From: Streptomyces sp. AV19
GTDB taxonomy: Bacteria; Actinomycetota; Actinomycetes; Streptomycetales; Streptomycetaceae
Length of the DNA: 64,000 nt
Reading direction: 5' to 3'
Assembly (NCBI RefSeq): GCF_015999245.1
Contig: NZ_JAEAMR010000022.1
Coordinates: 672,098 to 736,097, forward strand
The position numbers were made by a program, and so were the translations under genes. Shown piece after piece: positions 24,245 to 33,212 of the stretch (within the stretch, counting starts at the first letter, position 1; every line of letters starts with the position of its first letter). A model generated the notes under the pieces. It had not been told where the DNA came from and searched no databases. It saw only the letters and a list, made by a program, of their open reading frames with translations.

Positions 24245-25771
24245 TCAGGCGAGGCTGCACCCCGAGGCGGCGGGCGCCGGCAGCGGGGCGGGCGCGCCGA
24301 TCGCCGGAATGCCGAGCATCACGCCCTTGGGCTTCTCCGCCCCCGCGGCGTTGCGCTTCTCCCACGCGTCGCCGGCCCGCGTGCGGCGCACGCCCAGGGC
24401 CGGGCCCTCGGCCAGCAGGTGGTGCGGAGCGGCGTAGGTGATCTCGACGGTCACCATGTCGCCGGGGCGCACGGGCTCCTCGGGCCTGGTGAAGTGGACG
24501 AGCCGGTTGTCGGGGGCGCGGCCGGACAGCCGCCGCGTGGCGTCGTCCTTGCGGCCCTCGCCCTCGGCGACCATGACCTCCAGGGTGCGGCCGACCTGCT
24601 TCTTGTTCTCCTCCCAGGAGGTCTCCTCCTGGAGGGCGACCAGGCGCTCGTAGCGGGCCTGCACGACCTCCTTGGGGATCTGGCCCTCCATGTCGGCCGC
24701 CGGGGTGCCGGGGCGCTTGGAGTACTGGAAGGTGAAGGCCTGGGCGAAGCGGGCCTCGCGGACGACGTGCATCGTCTGCTCGAAGTCCTCCTCGGTCTCG
24801 CCGGGGAAGCCCACGATGATGTCGGTGGAGATGGCGGCGTCCGGCATGGCGGCGCGGACCTTCTCGATGATGCCGAGGAAGCGCTCCTGGCGGTACGAGC
24901 GGCGCATGGCCCGCAGGACGGTGTCCGAGCCGGACTGGAGCGGCATGTGCAGCTGCGGCATCACGTTCGGCGTCTCGGCCATGGCGGCGATCACGTCGTC
25001 GGTGAAGTCGCGCGGGTGCGGCGAGGTGAAGCGGACGCGCTCCAGGCCCTCGATCTTGCCGCAGGCGCGCAGCAGCTTGGAGAAGGCCTCGCGGTCGCCC
25101 ATGTCGGAGCCGTAGGCGTTGACGTTCTGCCCGAGCAGGGTGATCTCGGTGACGCCTTCGGCGACGAGCGCCTCGACCTCGGCCAGGATCTCGCCGGGCC
25201 GGCGGTCCTTCTCCTTGCCGCGCAGCGCGGGCACGATGCAGAAGGTGCAGGTGTTGTTGCAGCCGACGGAGATCGAGACCCAGGCCGCGTAGGCGCTCTC
25301 GCGGCGGGTGGGCAGCGTGGAGGGGAACGCCTCCAGCGACTCGGCGATCTCGACCTGGGCCTCCTCCTGGACGCGGGCGCGCTCCAGCAGCACGGGCAGC
25401 TTGCCGATGTTGTGCGTGCCGAAGACGACGTCGACCCAGGGGGCCTTCTTGACGATGGTGTCCCGGTCCTTCTGGGCCAGGCAGCCGCCGACGGCGATCC
25501 GCATCCCGGGGCGCCGCGCCTTCATCGGCGCGAGCCGGCCCAGGTTGCCGTAGAGCTTGTTGTCGGCGTTCTCGCGCACGGCGCAGGTGTTGAAGACGAC
25601 GACGTCGGCCTCGCCCTCCGCGGTGCCCTCGGGCGCGCGCACGTAACCGGCGTCCTCCAGCAGGCCGGAGAGCCGTTCGGAATCGTGGACGTTCATCTGG
25701 CACCCGTAGGTGCGCACCTCGTACGTTCCCTTGACGTCCACTGCCTGGCTCCGGTCGCTGCTGCTGGTCAT
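24245..25771 (-). CDS. miaB: tRNA-2-methylthio-N6-dimethylallyladenosine synthase MiaB
   Basis: A 508-residue radical-SAM methylthiotransferase that converts i6A37 (made by MiaA) to ms2i6A37. The N-terminal UPF0004 domain has cluster Cys24, Cys63 and Cys97. The radical-SAM CxxxCxxC motif is Cys171, Cys175 and Cys178 (GCNNTCTFC). A TRAM domain for tRNA binding occupies about 385-455. The C-terminal tail of about 50 residues, ending GCSLA, is Ala/Pro-rich and typical of Streptomyces. Start ATG at 25771. Confidence 0.96.
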   Translation of the reverse strand: MTSSSDRSQAVDVKGTYEVRTYGCQMNVHDSERLSGLLEDAGYVRAPEGTAEGEADVVVFNTCAVRENADNKLYGNLGRLAPMKARRPGMRIAVGGCLAQKDRDTIVKKAPWVDVVFGTHNIGKLPVLLERARVQEEAQVEIAESLEAFPSTLPTRRESAYAAWVSISVGCNNTCTFCIVPALRGKEKDRRPGEILAEVEALVAEGVTEITLLGQNVNAYGSDMGDREAFSKLLRACGKIEGLERVRFTSPHPRDFTDDVIAAMAETPNVMPQLHMPLQSGSDTVLRAMRRSYRQERFLGIIEKVRAAMPDAAISTDIIVGFPGETEEDFEQTMHVVREARFAQAFTFQYSKRPGTPAADMEGQIPKEVVQARYERLVALQEETSWEENKKQVGRTLEVMVAEGEGRKDDATRRLSGRAPDNRLVHFTRPEEPVRPGDMVTVEITYAAPHHLLAEGPALGVRRTRAGDAWEKRNAAGAEKPKGVMLGIPAIGAPAPLPAPAASGCSLA

Positions 25772-26308
25772 CCCTCAAGGGTAAAGGGGCGCCGGAGCGG
25801 TCACCGCCGCCAGGCCGCCCTGCCGCCGGGGCCGGCCTCGGGTCGTGCGTGATTTTCCGGCGTACGGCATGTCGCGGGCCGTACCGCCGAGTACGCTCCG
25901 GACGCCGGGCCGGGATCGGCGCACCGGCATCTCTTCCTCGCCGCGTTCGCGGCGGGAGGATTGCCGGCCTCGCCGCGGAATCTCCTCGTCCGCGTCGCGT
26001 CCGCCACCTCGCCCATGATCTGCGGCGGCCTCGCCGGAACGGTCCTGACGGCCTTCCTGGCGCCTGTGCTGTGGCGGCACGGCCGGTACCACGGTGCCCT
26101 CCGGCCGGCGGGCGTCGCGGCCGTCGCGACGACAGGGCTGGTCGCCGGAAGCCCATCCGGCCGGGGCCGCGCAGGGGCGTTCCGTCGGCGTACCGCTGAC
26201 GCCCGCGGCCCCTCGTCGCAGGGCCCGCCAACACTCCGGTCGTTTCCGATCATTGCCGGACACGTCCTGCCCCTGGCCGCCCGGCTCCGGGGCTGGCAGG
26301 ATCCGCCC
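25772..26308. other. Intergenic region between miaB and the TAXI gene
   Basis: 537 bases between divergent genes. Long frames exist on both strands, and the plus-strand one would extend the TAXI protein N-terminally. They have shadow-like composition and no motifs, so I support no gene. Promoters for miaB and the TAXI gene must lie here. I see no strong hairpin. Confidence 0.4.
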
Positions 26309-27310
26309 ATGGCCCCCCGGATCCCGCGCCTCGGCAGGCACCGCGCCGTCCAGGCGGGTGCCGTGGCCGCCGTGCTGTGCGCGCTGCTGACGTGGTGGCT
26401 GGCGGCGCCGGAGGGGACGCCGTCCCCCTCCGGGCGGATGTCGATCGCTACCGGGACCCCGTCGGGGGTCTATGCCAAGTACGGCGCGATGCTCAAGGAC
26501 GACCTGGCCCGCGACCTGCCCGCGCTGGACGTGCGGGTGCGGCACAGCCAGGGCTCGCTGGACAATCTGCGCCAAGTCGCCTCAGGCGAGGCCGACTTCG
26601 CGATCGCGACGGCGGACGCGGTCGCCACGTACCTCGACGGAGGGCGGCCGGGCGCGGGCCGGCTGCGCGCCTGCGCGCGGCTGTACGACGACTACATCCA
26701 CCTGGTGGTGCGCGAGGACGCGCGCGTGCGGTCCGTACGCGACCTCAAGGGGCTCAAGGTGGGCGTGGGGGCGGACGGGTCCGGGGTGCAGCTGATCGCC
26801 AGGCGGCTGCTGAGGGCCGGGGAGGTGGACTTCGAGCGGGACATCACGCCGGTCCGGGCCGGCATCAACACCCTTCCCCAACTGCTGCGCGACGGCGGCG
26901 TCGACGCCTTCTTCTGGTCCGGCGGACTGCCCACCGTCAGCCTGCGCGCGCTCAGCGAGCGGCTCCCGGTCCGCCTCGTCCCACTCGACGACATGATCGC
27001 CCCGCTGCGCCGCCTCGGCGGCGACGAGGCCCGCCACTACCGGGCGGCCATGATGCCGGTGGACGCCTATCCGAAGGCGAACGCCACGGAGGCCGTGAAG
27101 ACCATCGCGGTCGCGAACCTCCTCATCACCACGGACCGGGCCGCCGCGGAGCTCACGGAGGGCGTCACCCGCACGGTGATCCGCAGCCGGGACCGCATCG
27201 GCCAGGAGGTGCACGCGGCGCAGCTGGTGGACCTGCGCACCGCGGTCTTCACCGATCCCCTCCCCCTGCACGCGGGGGCGCGCCGCTACTACGTGTCCGG
27301 CAAGCCCTGA
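26309..27310 (+). CDS. TAXI-family TRAP-type solute-binding protein, orphan
   Basis: A 333-residue extracytoplasmic binding protein. A single hydrophobic segment near residues 16-36 acts as signal or membrane anchor. The TAXI domain follows, with SIATGTPSGVYAKYGAMLKDDL at the start, QGSLDNLRQVASGEADFAI, VGVGADGSGVQ and DAFFWSGGLPT. TAXI proteins bind small acids; a Thermus member was crystallised with glutamate/glutamine. No TRAP permease (DctQM) gene is in the window. The ATG at 26309 has AGGA 7 bases upstream. Its last 22 bases overlap the 3' end of the convergent kinase gene gluK. Confidence 0.85.
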   Translation: MAPRIPRLGRHRAVQAGAVAAVLCALLTWWLAAPEGTPSPSGRMSIATGTPSGVYAKYGAMLKDDLARDLPALDVRVRHSQGSLDNLRQVASGEADFAIATADAVATYLDGGRPGAGRLRACARLYDDYIHLVVREDARVRSVRDLKGLKVGVGADGSGVQLIARRLLRAGEVDFERDITPVRAGINTLPQLLRDGGVDAFFWSGGLPTVSLRALSERLPVRLVPLDDMIAPLRRLGGDEARHYRAAMMPVDAYPKANATEAVKTIAVANLLITTDRAAAELTEGVTRTVIRSRDRIGQEVHAAQLVDLRTAVFTDPLPLHAGARRYYVSGKP

Positions 27311-28710
27311 TCCGGGGCGTCCGGGGGCCGTTCGCGCGGCACCCGGATCGTCACGCGCAGCCCGTGCGGCGCGTTCGGCGCGTACGAGAGGGTGGCGCCG
27401 CCCGCGGCCAGCAGGGCGCGGGAGATGGACAGGCCCAGCCCCGAGCCGGAGACGTTCTGGTGCCGGCCGCTGCGCCAGAAGCGGTCGCCGACGCGGGTGA
27501 GTTCCTCCTCGGTCAGCCCGGGGCCCTCGTCGGCCACGGTGACGGTCACCCGGTCCCCGACGACGGCCAGGGAGACCTCGACGCGGGCCCCGGCGGGCGT
27601 GAACTTCAGCGCGTTGTCCACGACGGCGTCCAGCGCGCTGGACAGCGCGACCGGGTCGGCCCAGCCGGTCACGGCGGCCGGTCCCGCGTAGCCGAGGGCG
27701 ACCTCCTCGCGGCCGGCCACCGGGCTCCAGGCGCCCACCCGGCCGGCGACGAGCTCGGCGATGTCGGTGAGCTTCAGGTCGGCGGCGCTGTGTTCGGCCA
27801 GCGCCAGGTCCAGGAGGTCGTCCAGGACCCGGGCCAGCCGCATTCCCTCGGCGCGCACCGAGGCGACCTCCGGGTGCCCCTCGGGGAGGTCCAGGGCCAG
27901 CAGGTCGATCCTCAGCAGCAGGGCCGCGAGCGGATTGCGCAGTTGGTGCGAGGCGTCGGCGACGAAGGCGCGCTGCTGTTCCAGCGACTCCTCGACGTTG
28001 TCCGCCATCTCGTTGAACGAGCGGGCCAGGCGCCGGAGTTCCGGTGGTCCGCTGTCGGCGGCGACGCGTGCCTTCAGCCGGCCCTTGGCCATGCCGTGGG
28101 CGGCGGCGTCCAGGGTCCGCACGGGCCGCAGCACCCAGCCGGTGAGCCGGAAGGCGGCGCCGACGGCCAGCAGCATGGCGGCCGTCTCGCCCGCGGCCAG
28201 CAGCAGCCACCGGTGCAGGATGCGCGAACGCAGCGCGCCGGTGGGCGATTCGGTGACGACGACCGCGACCACGTCGCCGTCCCGGATGACGGGCGAGGCG
28301 ACGGTGAGCCGGCCGTGGTGCCAGGGCCAGACCTGGGCGGGGTCGCGGCTGCGCCGCCCGGCGAGGGCCTCCTCGAACGCCCGCCGGCCCTCCCCGTGCT
28401 CCGGCACCCCCCACCCGGCCGGGGCGACGGCCACGGCGCTCCCGTCGCGCCGGAAGACCCCGGCCCGTATGCCGTACAGCTCCTCGTAGCGGACGAGTTC
28501 GGCGCTCAGGGTGGCCGTCCGCTCGTCCGCCCCGGACGGCTGGAGGACGACGAACTGGGCCAGGGCGGCGAAGCGGGCGGTGTCGTCGATCCGGTCCACG
28601 ACGACGCGCTGCTGCTGCACGGCGGCCATGCCGGCGCCGAGCGGGAGGCCGAGGGCGAGCAGCACACCGGCCATGAGGACGATGAGCAGCGGGAGGAGGC
28701 GGGCGCGCAC
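27289..28710 (-). CDS. gluK: Sensor histidine kinase GluK
   Basis: A 473-residue membrane kinase. TM1 is at the N-terminus (RARLLPLLIVLMAGVLLALG), an extracytoplasmic sensor of about 130 residues follows, then TM2 (LLLAAGETAAMLLAVGAAF). A HAMP domain precedes the H-box FVADASHQLRNPLAALL, N-box DNALKF and G-boxes ADEGPGL and GSGLGLSIS. I take the GTG at 28710, 11 bases after the gluR stop. By position next to gluABCD it corresponds to the S. coelicolor GluR-GluK system, which senses extracellular glutamate and controls its uptake. Its 3' end overlaps the TAXI gene. Confidence 0.88.
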   Translation of the reverse strand: MRARLLPLLIVLMAGVLLALGLPLGAGMAAVQQQRVVVDRIDDTARFAALAQFVVLQPSGADERTATLSAELVRYEELYGIRAGVFRRDGSAVAVAPAGWGVPEHGEGRRAFEEALAGRRSRDPAQVWPWHHGRLTVASPVIRDGDVVAVVVTESPTGALRSRILHRWLLLAAGETAAMLLAVGAAFRLTGWVLRPVRTLDAAAHGMAKGRLKARVAADSGPPELRRLARSFNEMADNVEESLEQQRAFVADASHQLRNPLAALLLRIDLLALDLPEGHPEVASVRAEGMRLARVLDDLLDLALAEHSAADLKLTDIAELVAGRVGAWSPVAGREEVALGYAGPAAVTGWADPVALSSALDAVVDNALKFTPAGARVEVSLAVVGDRVTVTVADEGPGLTEEELTRVGDRFWRSGRHQNVSGSGLGLSISRALLAAGGATLSYAPNAPHGLRVTIRVPRERPPDAPDQGLPDT

Positions 28711-28721
28711 GGGCGGGGCCG

Positions 28722-29426
28722 TCAGGCCGCGGGGACGACGATTTTGTAACCGACGCCCCTGACGGTCTCGATGAGCGCGGGCAGGCGCAGCTTGGCGCGC
28801 AGCGAGGCGATGTGCACCTCCAGGGTCCGTCCCGTCCCCTCCCAACTGGTGCGCCACACCTCGCTGATGATCTGTTCCCGGCGGAAGACGACGCCCGGCC
28901 GCCGGGCGAGCAGGGCCAGCAGGTCGAACTCCTTGCGGGTGAGGGGGACGACGACGCCGTCCACGGACACGCGGCGGGTGGGCAGTTCGATGGTGAGCGG
29001 CCCCAGGCGCAGTTCACTCCCCGGGGAGCTTGCGGTCGGGCGTACGCGCCCCTCGGCGGGTGGAGTGCGCCGGGCGACGGCGTGGATGCGGGCGAGCAGT
29101 TCACCGGTGTCGTACGGCTTGACGACGTAGTCGTCGGCCCCCAGGTTCAGCCCGTGGATCTTGGAACGGGTGTCGGCGCGGGCGGTGACCATGATGACGG
29201 GGGTGCCGGACGACCGCCGGATCCTGCCGCAGACCTCGAACCCGTCCTGGTCCGGCAGGCCGAGGTCGAGCAGGACCACCCCGAACGGGGCGCCGTCGCC
29301 CGGCAGGAGCGCCCGCAGGGCCTCCTCGCCGCTGCGCGCGTGGGTGACGGCGAAGCCGTGCCGGGCCAGGACGGCCGACAGGGCCGCGGCCACGTGGTCG
29401 TCGTCCTCGACGAGCAGCAGTCTCAT
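28722..29426 (-). CDS. gluR: OmpR-family response regulator GluR
   Basis: A 234-residue regulator. The receiver domain has the acidic pair in LLLVEDDD, the phospho-acceptor Asp in VVLLDLGLPDQDGFE and Lys in VVKPYD. A Pro/Ser linker of about 25 residues leads to a winged-helix DNA-binding domain ending RGVGYKIVVP. It is first gene of gluR-gluK, divergent from gluABCD across 261 bases, which presumably contains its operator. In S. coelicolor GluR activates the glutamate importer. Confidence 0.9.
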   Translation of the reverse strand: MRLLLVEDDDHVAAALSAVLARHGFAVTHARSGEEALRALLPGDGAPFGVVLLDLGLPDQDGFEVCGRIRRSSGTPVIMVTARADTRSKIHGLNLGADDYVVKPYDTGELLARIHAVARRTPPAEGRVRPTASSPGSELRLGPLTIELPTRRVSVDGVVVPLTRKEFDLLALLARRPGVVFRREQIISEVWRTSWEGTGRTLEVHIASLRAKLRLPALIETVRGVGYKIVVPAA

Positions 29427-29687
29427 CGTCCTCCGTCCGGTCGGCCGGCTCGGTGCGGCACCCCCGCATCCACGCCGATGGACGCGGCGTACGTCAAGGG
29501 GGCCCGGGCAGCAGGACGGCTTCCGTTATGCGGTCGGTACGCCCCCGGGCGCCCCGCGCGCCCGTTCACGGACCGTGGCCGCGTGCGGCCGTTTCGTTAT
29601 GCTCAATTTCCGCTCAGATGTAATGACGCTGGTCGTGACGGCTCACTACTGTCCTCTCAACCGAGGAGGACGGAGCGTGGAACGCCG
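29427..29687. promoter_or_regulatory. Divergent gluR / gluA control region
   Basis: 261 bases separate the divergent starts. The octamer CGTTATGC appears as a direct repeat at 29524-29531 and 29595-29602 (71 bases, nearly seven helical turns) in an otherwise GC-rich stretch. The second copy lies in an AT-richer patch likely to include the gluA promoter. These are candidate GluR contacts. The exact -10 and -35 cannot be fixed by eye. Confidence 0.45.
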
Positions 29688-30462
<775 letters not shown>

Positions 30463-30464
<2 letters not shown>

Positions 30465-30513
30465 TCCGTCGATCCGTCGATCCACGACCCGTTGATCCAC
30501 GATCCGTCGATCC
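30463..30513 (+). repeat. Degenerate GATCC tandem repeat between gluA and gluB
   Basis: GATCC recurs at 30463, 30471, 30479, 30494, 30501 and 30509, in units such as GATCCGTC and GATCCACG at mostly 7-8 base spacing. The repeat begins at the gluA stop codon and fills most of the gluA-gluB gap. It could form alternative small hairpins in the mRNA between the ATPase and the binding-protein cistrons. Confidence 0.75.
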
Positions 30514-30554
30514 GCACCGCCGGCTCTCCGCTTCTCCGTGAAAAGGATGCCCAG

Positions 30555-31475
30555 ATGAAGCTCCGCAAGACCGCCGCAGCGGCCGCCGTGCTGGTGGCAC
30601 TGTCCGTGACCGCGACCGCCTGCGGGAAGGAGGGCAGCCCGAGCGACGGGAAGGACGGGGCGACCGGCGGATCCTCCGCACCCGCGCCGCCGAAGTACCA
30701 GGTCAACACCTCCGCGGAGGTGAAGGATTCACCGGTCTTCGAGAAGATCAAGGGCAAGAAGATCACCATCGGGACCAAGGCCGACCAGCCCAACCTCGGG
30801 TTCAAGAACCCCAGCACGGGGAAGCGTTCGGGCTTCGACGTGGAGATCGCCAAGATGGTGGCGGCCGACCTCGGCTTCGACGAGCAGCACATCGAGTTCG
30901 TGACGGTGCCCTCGGAAGCGCGCGAGACCCAGATCGCCGCCGGCGGCGTGGACCTGTACGTCGGCACGTACACCATCAACGACGAGCGCAAGAAGCAGAT
31001 CGGCTTCGCCGGACCGTACTACATCGCCGGCCAGTCCCTGCTGGTGAAGTCCGACAGCTCGATCAAGGGCCCGGACGACGTCAAGGGCAAGAAGGTCTGT
31101 TCCGTCACGGGTTCCACGCCGCTCAAGCGGATCAAGGAGGCCAAGTACGGCGCCGCCGAGGTCAAGGCCCAGCAGGGCTACCAGCTCTGCGTCCAGGAGC
31201 TGGCCAACGGCACCGTCGACATCGTCACCACGGACGACGCGATCCTCAAGGGCTACGCGGCCCAGAACAAGGGCAAGCTCAAGGTCGTCGGGCAGCCGTT
31301 CTCCAAGGAGCCGTACGGCATCGGCCTGAAGAAGGACGACAAGGCGCTGCGCGAGGCGGTCAACAAGGCCCTGGAGTCGCACGTCAAGAACGGCGACTGG
31401 AAGAAGGCGTACGACGCCACCCTCGGCCAGTCCGGCAGCGAGGCCCCCGCCCCGCCCGCCGTCGAGCGCTACTGA
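30555..31475 (+). CDS. gluB: Glutamate-binding lipoprotein
   Basis: A 306-residue extracellular binding protein of the amino-acid (SBP_bac_3) family. The lipobox VTATACG places the lipid anchor on Cys23. A flexible Ser/Gly/Ala linker precedes the two-lobe domain (ITIGTKADQPNLGFKN, GFDVEIAKMVAADLG, GVDLYVGTYTINDERK). It delivers glutamate to GluCD. ATG at 30555 with AAGGA about 9 bases before. The linker and C-terminal PAPPAVERY tail are variable regions. Confidence 0.93.
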   Translation: MKLRKTAAAAAVLVALSVTATACGKEGSPSDGKDGATGGSSAPAPPKYQVNTSAEVKDSPVFEKIKGKKITIGTKADQPNLGFKNPSTGKRSGFDVEIAKMVAADLGFDEQHIEFVTVPSEARETQIAAGGVDLYVGTYTINDERKKQIGFAGPYYIAGQSLLVKSDSSIKGPDDVKGKKVCSVTGSTPLKRIKEAKYGAAEVKAQQGYQLCVQELANGTVDIVTTDDAILKGYAAQNKGKLKVVGQPFSKEPYGIGLKKDDKALREAVNKALESHVKNGDWKKAYDATLGQSGSEAPAPPAVERY

Positions 31476-31534
31476 GGCGGTTCCGGGCCCGACCGGGCCC
31501 GGCCGCCGCGGCCCCGTGACCCCGGAGAAGTGAT

Positions 31535-32185
31535 GTGAACGTTCTGTCGGACCACTTCGCGGAATTCCGCGAAGGCTTCCTGGGCACCGTCGAGCTGACG
31601 GCGTCCAGCGCCCTGCTCGCCCTCGTCCTGGGCATCCTGATCGCCGGGTTCCGCGTCTCGCCGGTGCCCGCCCTGCGCGCGTTCGGCACGGCGTGGGTGA
31701 CGCTGCTGCGCAACACCCCGCTCGTGCTGCTCTTCCTGGCCGTCACCCTGGGCCTGCCGGCGCTCGGCCTCAAGGGCTGGGACTCGTTCTGGCTCGCCGT
31801 GCTCGCCCTGGGCTGCTACACCTCGGCCTTCGTCTGCGAGGCGGTGCGCTCCGGCATCAACACCGTGCCGGTCGGCCAGGCCGAGGCCGCCCGCTCGATC
31901 GGGATGACCTTCACGCAGACCCTCGGCCAGATCGTGCTGCCCCAGGCGGCCCGCACCGCGATACCCCCGCTGGGCAGCCTGATGATCGCCCTCGCCAAGA
32001 ACACCGCGATCGCCTCCGGTTTCAACGTGGCGGAACTGGCCGCGCTGCAGAAGCAGTTGAACGCGGACGAGGGCTACAACATCTATGTGATCTTCCTCTG
32101 GATCGCCATCTGCTACCTCATCATCACCTTCGCCATCAGCGGCATCTTCCGGCTGCTGGAGAGCAGGCTGGCGGTGGCCCGATGA
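31535..32185 (+). CDS. gluC: Glutamate ABC transporter permease GluC
   Basis: A 216-residue permease of the HisMQ type. About five membrane helices are visible, beginning with the GTVELTASSALLALVLGIL helix. The EAA loop for the ATPase reads QAEAARSIGMTFTQTL. GTG start at 31535 after GGAG. Its stop overlaps the gluD start by 4 bases (ATGA), so the two are translationally coupled. Confidence 0.93.
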   Translation: MNVLSDHFAEFREGFLGTVELTASSALLALVLGILIAGFRVSPVPALRAFGTAWVTLLRNTPLVLLFLAVTLGLPALGLKGWDSFWLAVLALGCYTSAFVCEAVRSGINTVPVGQAEAARSIGMTFTQTLGQIVLPQAARTAIPPLGSLMIALAKNTAIASGFNVAELAALQKQLNADEGYNIYVIFLWIAICYLIITFAISGIFRLLESRLAVAR

Positions 32186-33045
32186 GCGCGAGCGTCCTGT
32201 ACGACGCCCCCGGGCCCAAGGCCCGGATCCGCAACCGGATCTACGGCGCGGCCTCCGTCCTGGCCATCGTCGGCCTCCTGGCCTTCGTCCTCTACCGGCT
32301 CGACGACACCGGCCAGTTCCAGGCGGGACTGTGGGAGGCGTACGAGTACACCGACACCCAGCACCGGATCCTCGACGGCCTGCTGACCACGCTCAAGACC
32401 TTCGCGATCGCGGCACTGCTCTCACTCGCGCTGGGTGCCCTGCTGGCCACCGGCCGGCTCTCCGACCACCGGCCGGTGCGCTGGGCGGCGACCGTGGTGG
32501 TGGAGTTCTTCCGCGCCATGCCGCTGCTCATCATGATCTTCCTGCTGTACGCGGCGTTCTTCACCAACGACCCCATGTGGGCCCTGGTCATCGGGCTGAC
32601 GCTCTACAACGGGTCGGTGCAGGCGGAGGTCTTCCGCTCCGGCATCAACGCGGTGGCCAAGGGGCAGGGCGAGGCGGCCCAGGCCCTCGGGCTGCGCAAG
32701 ACGCAGGTGATGGCGTACGTCCTCGTCCCGCAGGCCGTGCGGTCGATGCTGCCCTCGATCATCAGCCAGCTGGTGGTGACGCTGAAGGACACGGCGCTGG
32801 GCTTCATCATCCTCTACGAGGAACTCCTCTTCGTGGGCAAGGAATTCGCCTCGCAGACCGAGCCGGTGAACGGCGTCTACGCCTTCATCCCCATGGTCAT
32901 CGTCTTCGGCTCGATCTACATCCTGCTGTGCATGGCCCTGTCCGGCACGGCGACCTGGGTCGAACGGCGCACGAAGCGCTCCCGCAAGGGCGCCCCTCCC
33001 GCTCCCCCCGTGACACTCGACCTCGGGACCGGCACGAATCCCTGA
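32182..33045 (+). CDS. gluD: Glutamate ABC transporter permease GluD
   Basis: A 287-residue partner permease, longer than GluC by a first helix near 20-40 and a Lys/Arg-rich tail. The EAA loop is GQGEAAQALGLRKTQV. About six helices. It forms the heterodimeric channel with GluC. ATG at 32182 overlaps the gluC stop. Confidence 0.93.
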   Translation: MSASVLYDAPGPKARIRNRIYGAASVLAIVGLLAFVLYRLDDTGQFQAGLWEAYEYTDTQHRILDGLLTTLKTFAIAALLSLALGALLATGRLSDHRPVRWAATVVVEFFRAMPLLIMIFLLYAAFFTNDPMWALVIGLTLYNGSVQAEVFRSGINAVAKGQGEAAQALGLRKTQVMAYVLVPQAVRSMLPSIISQLVVTLKDTALGFIILYEELLFVGKEFASQTEPVNGVYAFIPMVIVFGSIYILLCMALSGTATWVERRTKRSRKGAPPAPPVTLDLGTGTNP

Positions 33046-33063
33046 CGCGCCTCGGGGCACGCG

Positions 33064-33111
33064 TGGCGTGCGGCACCGGTGGTCCGCTCCGGGCCACGGG
33101 GGCGCACGCCA
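33064..33111 (+). terminator. Hairpin terminator of gluABCD
   Basis: A compound stem-loop. The outer 9-base arms TGGCGTGCG/CGCACGCCA enclose an inner GTGGTCC/GGGCCAC stem. It lies 18 bases after the gluD stop. Confidence 0.7.
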
Positions 33112-33141
33112 CCGGCGCGCCGCCGGGAGGCCACTGATCAC

Positions 33142-33171
33142 TTGACGCAAGCAGCGGCAATGGGTTGCATA
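33142..33171 (+). promoter_or_regulatory. Promoter of the FAD monooxygenase gene
   Basis: TTGACG at 33142-33147 is a good -35. The TTGCATAC block starting at 33165 (17-base spacer) is a plausible though imperfect -10. It would start RNA near 33178, so the in-frame TTG at 33165 cannot be the start codon, supporting GTG 33213. Confidence 0.5.
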
Positions 33172-33212
33172 CGTTCTGTGATCGCGCTCCGTCTCCTCAC
33201 CCGCCCCGCCCC

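Noticed and set aside
25775..26575. Minus-strand frame between miaB and the TAXI gene
   Set aside because: Low-complexity Arg/Ala/Gly/Pro composition, no ribosome site or family resemblance; overlaps the TAXI gene.
29600..29660. GlnR-like box upstream of gluA
   Set aside because: The gtnac/gaaac spacing does not fit well.
33129..33138. GGCCACTG resembling a B12-box
   Set aside because: The other conserved cobalamin-riboswitch segments are missing, and the downstream gene is an FAD monooxygenase.
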